From assembly GCF_027595985.1 (NCBI RefSeq), contig NC_073305.1, positions 84,808,126 through 84,872,125 on the forward strand: 64,000 nt of DNA, written 5' to 3'. Made by a program: the position numbers and the translations under genes. The notes under the pieces were generated by a model, which was not told the origin of the DNA, ran no database searches, and worked only from the letters and a program-made list of their open reading frames with translations. Positions 58,560 to 64,000 of the stretch are shown in pieces (position 1 is the stretch's first letter; every line of letters starts with the position of its first letter). This stretch comes from Sorex araneus. Its lineage: Eukaryota; Chordata; Mammalia; Eulipotyphla; Soricidae.

Positions 58560-59275
58560 CTATTGGAATACCTCTCTATTCCATCCATTGGACCACCTCC
58601 CTACTTCAGCCACTTTAATATCTTCTTTTTCAACTATCTTTGGTAATTACATCTCTGTGGTATAAATGGGAAGAGTTGTCTCTTTGTATATGGTATATTC
58701 CTGTCTTTTTCTTCTTATATATACTAGTGAGTCATCTGAGATTTGTCTTCCTTATTTGATTATTTCTTTTGACCTAACTTTCTATGGTTCCATTCATGTT
58801 ATCAAAAAAGGCAAGTATTCATTTTTTCTGTGACTGAGCATTATTTTAATATGATATATATTGATATATCATATTTTTAAGTTACTTTCTATTGTTGAGC
58901 TCATGGGTTGTTTTCATATCTTCACGACTGCAAATAGAGCAACCATGAAGAAGAGGACAACTTCTAGTAACACCTAGATGGTGATGAAGGTTGTTGTCCA
59001 CATTGGTGGTCTTTAAAGGGCTGTAAATTTTTACCGCATAAGCATCATTACAAAAAACTGTAATCACATTATCTCACTAGAGAAATAGATAACGAGTGCT
59101 GCAATAAACAGAGGTGAGCATACTTTTGTGTTTTGGGCATAGGTACTTAGGGTCTTCATAGAATCACATGGTAGAGCCATACGAAATATTTGGAGAGTTA
59201 TACAAGCAGTTGTTAATGGAGTCTGAGCCAACCACATTGCCATCAACTGTATGTGCATTTGCTGGGCCTGATAGC
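58560..59275 (-). mobile_element. Old L1 ORF2 3' region, antisense
   Basis: Antisense words GGTTCCATTCATGTTATCAA, GTGACTGAGCATTATTTTAA, GAGTGCTGCAATAAACAGAG and CATAGAATCACATGGTAGAG are typical of ancient L1 3' ends. Frames are destroyed. Confidence 0.7.
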
Positions 59276-59309
59276 TCAAAACTCAGACCTCACTTTATAA
59301 CATTCCTTA

Positions 59310-59420
59310 GGTCTAGTGATGCTTAGGCGGCACCAGGTTTACATCCACAAATGTTGGGATTGAGAACCATATGCATGCAAGGTGTGAGCTCCACCCCCTT
59401 GAACCTTCTTCCTAGCCACC
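59310..59420 (-). repeat. Degraded family A SINE
   Basis: GGTCTAGTGATGCTTAGGCG, GGATTGAGAACCATATGC and TTCTTCCTAGCCACC fit in order but are weak. Confidence 0.4.
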
Positions 59421-59426
59421 TTCTGT

Positions 59427-59434
<8 letters not shown>

Positions 59435-59464
<30 letters not shown>

Positions 59465-59472
59465 TATATATA
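59435..59472. repeat. (TA)n microsatellite
   Basis: Nearly pure alternating TA run with one break. Confidence 0.95.
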
Positions 59473-59614
59473 AGTCTTCCTCACACATGTGGCATGTCTA
59501 ATTGCTCTGGTTAGTGCTTCCAAAACTATTTGAAGTAGTGAGGACAGATATCTTAGTCTTGTGTCTAATCTGTTGGAGGTAATCTTTAAATTGTTCTGTT
59601 TTATTTATTTATTT

Positions 59615-59790
59615 AGTTTTGGTTTGGGGCCATGTAGTGCTCATGTCTACTACATTCTCTGAATATGCTACTTGGAGGTAAATCCTATTGGTGCTCTGGA
59701 GATCGATCATGTGGCACCGGGAATCAAAACCTGGACCTACCAAATACAAAGCTGTTCACTGGTCCTTCGCACTTCATTTCTGTGGCCCAG
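59615..59790 (-). repeat. Family A SINE, diverged
   Basis: GGGGCCATGTAGTGCTCATG, ATTGGTGCTCTGGAGATCG, GGAATCAAAACCTGGACC (B-box) and TTTCTGTGGCCCAGC head. Confidence 0.65.
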
Positions 59791-60489
59791 CTTCCAGGAT
59801 TTTTTTCCTTTTTCTCTTATAGATAATCACTGAGGGTTCAGACAGTAAAAAATGAGTAAAGGGAAAAAAATTAATGTATTTTTAAAAATTTAGATCATCC
59901 TCAAAATTGTGGGTATTTCTGGTAAAACAGGTCTCAAGGAGTTAGAGATTCAGCAAATAAAATGAAAGTGATATCAGCCCTTCTAAAACTGCACATTCTG
60001 GGAATGGAGAGTTTGCTTCAAGATCTATAGGAAGTTGTTGCCTCTGGATAGCTGTATATGGGTCTGAAGGAGAATGTCTAGTGTAGGTCCTGAGATTTCA
60101 GATAAAAGAGCTACTTGCAGAGAGGAGGATAAAGGAACGCTACAAGGCATTGGATCATTCTGAGAACAAATCCATTCTGGGAATAGAGACTCACATTTCA
60201 CTTCTGCCTTCTAAATCATGAACAAGTCCTTCCTTTGAACAATTTGTTTACTCTGAAATCCTTCAGGTAAGAAATTGTAGCCGCACAACTCCCAGGTTTA
60301 CAAAACTGGCAATAGAACGACCTAGCAAAATTTGTCATGAGACAAGAACCAATAGACTTGAAATTAAGATAGTTCAAGGGAGTGAGTCATAAAAAGAACA
60401 GGCTCAGATACCGCTTTCATTTAAAATTTTGGTGTTTGATCATTGTAGCCCTTTGTAGAAAATTCTATTTTAAGTCATTTATTTCGCAG

Positions 60490-60657
60490 AAGAGGGGCTG
60501 GATTCTGGCACCTGTGTAGTGCTTAGGGAATACTACTGGCTCTCTCTTAAGGATCACTTTTGGTGTTGCTTAGGGGACCATATGTAGGAGCAGGGATCTA
60601 GACAGGATTTCTTCTCACAAGACAAGCACTTTAACTTCTTTACTATCTCTCTGGATC
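60490..60657 (-). repeat. Family A SINE, diverged
   Basis: GGCACCTGTGTAGTGCTTAG, CACTTTTGGTGTTGCTTAGG, AGGGGACCATATGTAG and RC head TTACTATCTCTCTGGATC. Confidence 0.7.
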
Positions 60658-62504
60658 TTGACATTTCATCTTTCAAAACATTGGACTAAAATATGGTTCA
60701 TATGGATTCCTGAATTTTTTGCTGCTTTGTTAATTTGTATGCCTTAGGGTGAGTGTCTTGCTTATCTCAAACTGTTTCTGATTGTGTGATCCAAAGGTCA
60801 TGTATCTTTGACAAATAAGGTGACTTCAACTTTCATTGCACATCACACTCACAGCTATATTATAATTAATTTATTAATTTGTTATCATTAGAAAATGAAA
60901 TCAATAAAATGGCTCTAGGGGAACATCTGCATGTAATGCATAGCTCTATCTACAAATATTGTGTACTTGGGTACTAGGAACTTAATTTCTCCCAGATAAG
61001 GTCAGCAATCACCTAATTCAGTAAAGTACTCCTTTCTTTGAATACTTGTTCACTGTTACAAAGATCAGGAAGTTGTTTAGCTTCCAACTTCATGGAATGA
61101 TTACTATATCCTCTCTTAGAATTTAAGACACAAACAAGAAAAACACAAGAATTTAGGGACAACTTATGATTATTAGATTAGCCAAAAGATATGCCATTCC
61201 CATTCCCATTTCTATACCTTGTAATGATGAAAATGAGATATGGAAGAAATATAATATATTTGCTTCGATTCAGAGTGTTCAACACATTCTGAAAGATATT
61301 ATTTCTCTAGACTTACAAAATCTGGGCTATGCTAAACAATATAAATAGGATTTATTTCACTATTTTATATAATCAGTTACTTCAAGGTTGGGGGACATAT
61401 TATTATGGTCAGGAAGTTATGTGCGAATAAAGGATGCTTTGTAAGTTGTAAAATCAGTTTTGGTCTAAAGCAATATTTTGTGGAAATTGATGATAATGAA
61501 TATTAATAGGTAATCTTGTCTAGCCATGAATGATGCTTTTGGTGAAGACTTGTGGTTAGAGATGGTAAATCTAATATAGAATAAGCTCTGTTCTCATAAA
61601 ATCAAAGCACTACACTTTCTAATGAAAATAATCTAAAATAGACTTTCATGACAATGAGTGGTCCCACTCTTGTACCAGAAGTGATGAATTAATGTCTATT
61701 ATAATAGTTAATAATTATATAATAAATAAAACTAAAAGTTTGAAAGGAATGAGCACAGTGGCATAAAAATGAGAACATAATTTACTTTCCAGGTACACCC
61801 AAGACTAAGACTCAGGTCAAGCCATTTATATGGCAGGGTTTTGGATAATATGTGAAGAAAGAAAATGAAATACCTTGGAATTAAACCTAGAAAATAAAAT
61901 TTGTTGGTTTTTCTGTGGTAGGTGTGAGCAAAGAAGTGAAAATAGTGGTAAGTATCCAGTTCAGACTTCAAGCACACATTAGTACTCAGAGTGTTTGAGT
62001 GTTTAAACACACACTTCTCATGAAGTAAAGGAATTACTATATTATCATAACATAATATAATATAATATACTAAAATTAACATAATATATTTGCTATATAT
62101 TATAGTTATATGGTCATGTATATTAAACATATTATTTATAGGCCAATTTGACTTTACTCTTATGAAATATTAGTTGCAGATTTTAAGAACACAGTAGCAC
62201 ATAACATTATTGGTTGATGTCAACTTTCTTTTACATTATAAGGATCTTTTGGTGACTTTTCACTAAAATGTTAAAGAACCACTATTTATCTTTTCTTTTT
62301 GTTGGAGTTGCAGGGCCCAAAGGGCCTCCCAAAGGATGCTCAGAACAATTCTCTGAGATTTTCAGTCAACCAGACCTGATGGCTTAATGCTGTCAAAGTT
62401 TCTAGGAAACCCTGCTGGCTACAGAAAAAAGGCATAAAACACAGATTTTTTAAAAAAATAATATGGTATGTTTAAAAAGCATGTTTAAGCTAAGAGGGAA
62501 ATAT
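60658..62504. other. Long unassigned AT-rich sequence
   Basis: No supported gene. The ORF at 61732-62130 (132 codons, minus) is AT-rich and low in information. A TAATATAA-rich run lies near 62045-62100. Confidence 0.45.
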
Positions 62505-62591
62505 TTACATCCTAGAACTTTTTTTTTTCTCTCTCTCTCTCTCTCTTTAATTTCGGTTTCTCTCAAGCTTCCAAATTACATCCTAGAACTT
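62505..62591 (-). mobile_element. 55-bp mini-insertion with 16-bp target-site duplication
   Basis: Perfect TTACATCCTAGAACTT repeats (62505-62520, 62576-62591) enclose 55 bases. The minus strand reads TTTGGAAGCTTGAGAGAAAC, CGAAATTAAAG, (GA)n and then poly(A). It is therefore the extreme 3' end of some RNA reverse transcribed by L1. I cannot name the source transcript. Confidence 0.85.
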
Positions 62592-62852
62592 AAAGGTAAG
62601 TTGTATTATGCTATTTATAAAATATATTCAACAATATAAAACAGAGTAATCTTAATCTTTTATATTACTCCTTCCTTATGAAATATCGTGACTATTTATA
62701 ATGTTACCTTGTTTTTGGCAGTACTTAATGTAGGTTAGAAATGAGATTGACAAACATCTTCATTGGATTCACAAGATTGAATGCAAATGGTCTGTCTTAT
62801 ACAGATATGGTAGACACTAATGGTTTCCTACTTACTGACATTTCCTTTGTTT

Positions 62853-63534
62853 ATAAATATTGGCAGAGAGTCTCTTGCCCACGTGCCTGTCTGTCTTCCT
62901 GGGGCCTCCTTGGAGGGGATGGACTCCAGCTTCCCTCCCTGCCCCAAACAGAGCTCCTGGCAGCCAAAGACCTCCAGAGCCTAGCCACAGCCATGCTCAA
63001 GGCCCCTCTCCACACGTTCGGATGAGCCTCACACATGAAGGAACCGGCAGAGGAACCCAGGTGTGTGGGACCCAGGGCTGAGACCTCCAAGGCTGCTCAG
63101 ATTGGGACTGGGCCTCCGCCCAGATTTCCCATCTCCCAGTAGTTAAGCGGTCACACCCAGGGACTGCCCCCTGCGCCGTGTAATCCTGTCAATGGCCAGC
63201 ATCCAGAGACTCAAAAGCCAGCTACATGAAGCACGTGGCCGATCTGCAGCTGCTCGACATCTTATAGCCTACTTCTCCCTCTGGGAGAACCTGGCAAACT
63301 ACTGGGAGTTTCCTGCCCACTTGGGAGAGCCTGGCAAGGTCCCCGTGGTGTATTAATATGCCAAAACCAGTAACAAGCTGGGTCTCATTCCTCTGACCCT
63401 GAAAGAGCCACCACTACAGCATCATTGGAAGGACGAGTAGAGAGAGGCTTCTAAAATCTTAGGGCTTGGACGAATGGAGATATTACTGAGACCGCTCAAG
63501 AAATTTGACATCAACGGGATGATGATGATGATGG

Positions 63535-63568
<34 letters not shown>

Positions 63569-63575
63569 AAATATT
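62853..63575 (+). mobile_element. Full-length family C composite retroposon, long subtype
   Basis: The element (62862-63566, about 705 bp) is flanked by ATAAATATT (62853-62861, 63567-63575). It starts GGCAGAGAGTCTCTTGCC and carries the long-subtype segment at about 63061-63185. Body (GGGAGAACCTGGCAAACTAC), C-specific block (GACCCTGAAAGAGCCACC) and RTE-like end follow, with a (GAT)n tail (63519-63568). The tail merges into the right duplication, so the true repeat may be a base shorter. The 73-94-codon ORFs inside are not genes. Confidence 0.9.
63519..63568. repeat. (ATG)n tail microsatellite
   Basis: Sixteen or so GAT/ATG units with one GTG interruption, serving as the 3' tail of the family C element. 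Confidence 0.95.
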
Positions 63576-64000
63576 GAGATTTCTAAGAGGGTTCAGTATC
63601 ACTTGGTTCATTACATGCTCTCATTTGTAATAGGTATAATCATTGTACTAATTTCTGAACATACAGTGTTTCTCCTCAGGCCGTATATTTAAGGAGGTGA
63701 AAGAACCTGGGTTTTCTGGCCTTTTCCCCACCACTTAGCTAAATTTTTTTTTAAATAGCTGCTCAGCTGACATTATAGGTCCACAGATGTATGAAATTTC
63801 CTTTATCTCTAGACTCATACCTTCATTGAATGTTTAATGAAATAAATATAAATTTCTGTTTAAGCGACTGTGCTTTTATTTTTGTTGAAACAATTTAAGC
63901 AGCACTATTTCAGCATTACTTGGGAATCTTGTTAATACATAGAATGCAGTTCAATATATCTGGGGTATGGTCCAAGATTATGTATTTCCAAGCACTAATG

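Noticed and set aside
61732-62130. 132-codon minus-strand ORF
   Set aside because: Low-complexity AT-rich sequence with no motif.

Overview
The window is mammalian nuclear DNA. It is AT-rich and CpG-poor, with no recognisable intact protein-coding gene, and is packed with decayed retroposons. The dominant SINEs (tRNA-headed elements with 'GGGGCTGGAG...' heads, one type ending in poly(A), the other in TCACTG-type tails) and the L1 3' UTR type point to a shrew (Soricidae, most likely Sorex). That assignment rests on my recall of shrew repeats, not on a search. The stretch is best read as a gene desert or a long intron; I could not support any host exon.

Layout. 0-13 kb holds a 5'-truncated L1 (1834-3701, 12-bp target duplication), RTE-tailed SINEs (family B), poly(A) SINEs (family A), a composite retroposon (family C, 5282-5817), a perfect 17-bp-arm palindrome at 8863-8900, and an L1 3' UTR fragment expanded into (TC)n. 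14.08-15.13 kb is a complete solo endogenous-retrovirus LTR, 1037 bp, flanked by a perfect 6-bp duplication. 17.3-19.3 kb is a second L1 carrying an antisense L1 fragment and a SINE as later insertions. 21.7-22.0 kb has a U2 snRNA 5' fragment and a near full-length U1 snRNA pseudogene 63 bp apart. 23-36 kb is old unique sequence sprinkled with SINEs, microsatellites and a family-C copy. 36.5-48.3 kb has more L1 3' ends, a 33-bp direct repeat, a repeat-free segment near 40-41 kb, the 3' end of an RTE-type LINE with 71 uninterrupted codons (43581-43796), two very large oppositely oriented polypurine/polypyrimidine arrays (43.8-44.4 and 45.05-45.72 kb) and a tandem SINE pair. 48-64 kb has a tailless U2 retropseudogene, a second tandem SINE pair, family-C copies with clear target duplications, old L1 ends and a 55-bp mini-insertion.

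How the parts relate. Three retrotransposition systems have left products here. L1 and its poly(A) passengers (family A SINEs, snRNA pseudogenes, mini-insertions) form one. An RTE-type LINE forms the second: its 3' end is shared by families B and C, which end in short tandem repeats instead of poly(A). An LTR retrovirus forms the third. Families A and B share the same tRNA-like head but carry different 3' ends, so one tRNA-derived promoter appears to have been combined with two LINE partners. The RTE fragment is the key to this reading. I recall, but cannot verify here, a report of an RTE element transferred between parasitic nematodes and the common shrew.
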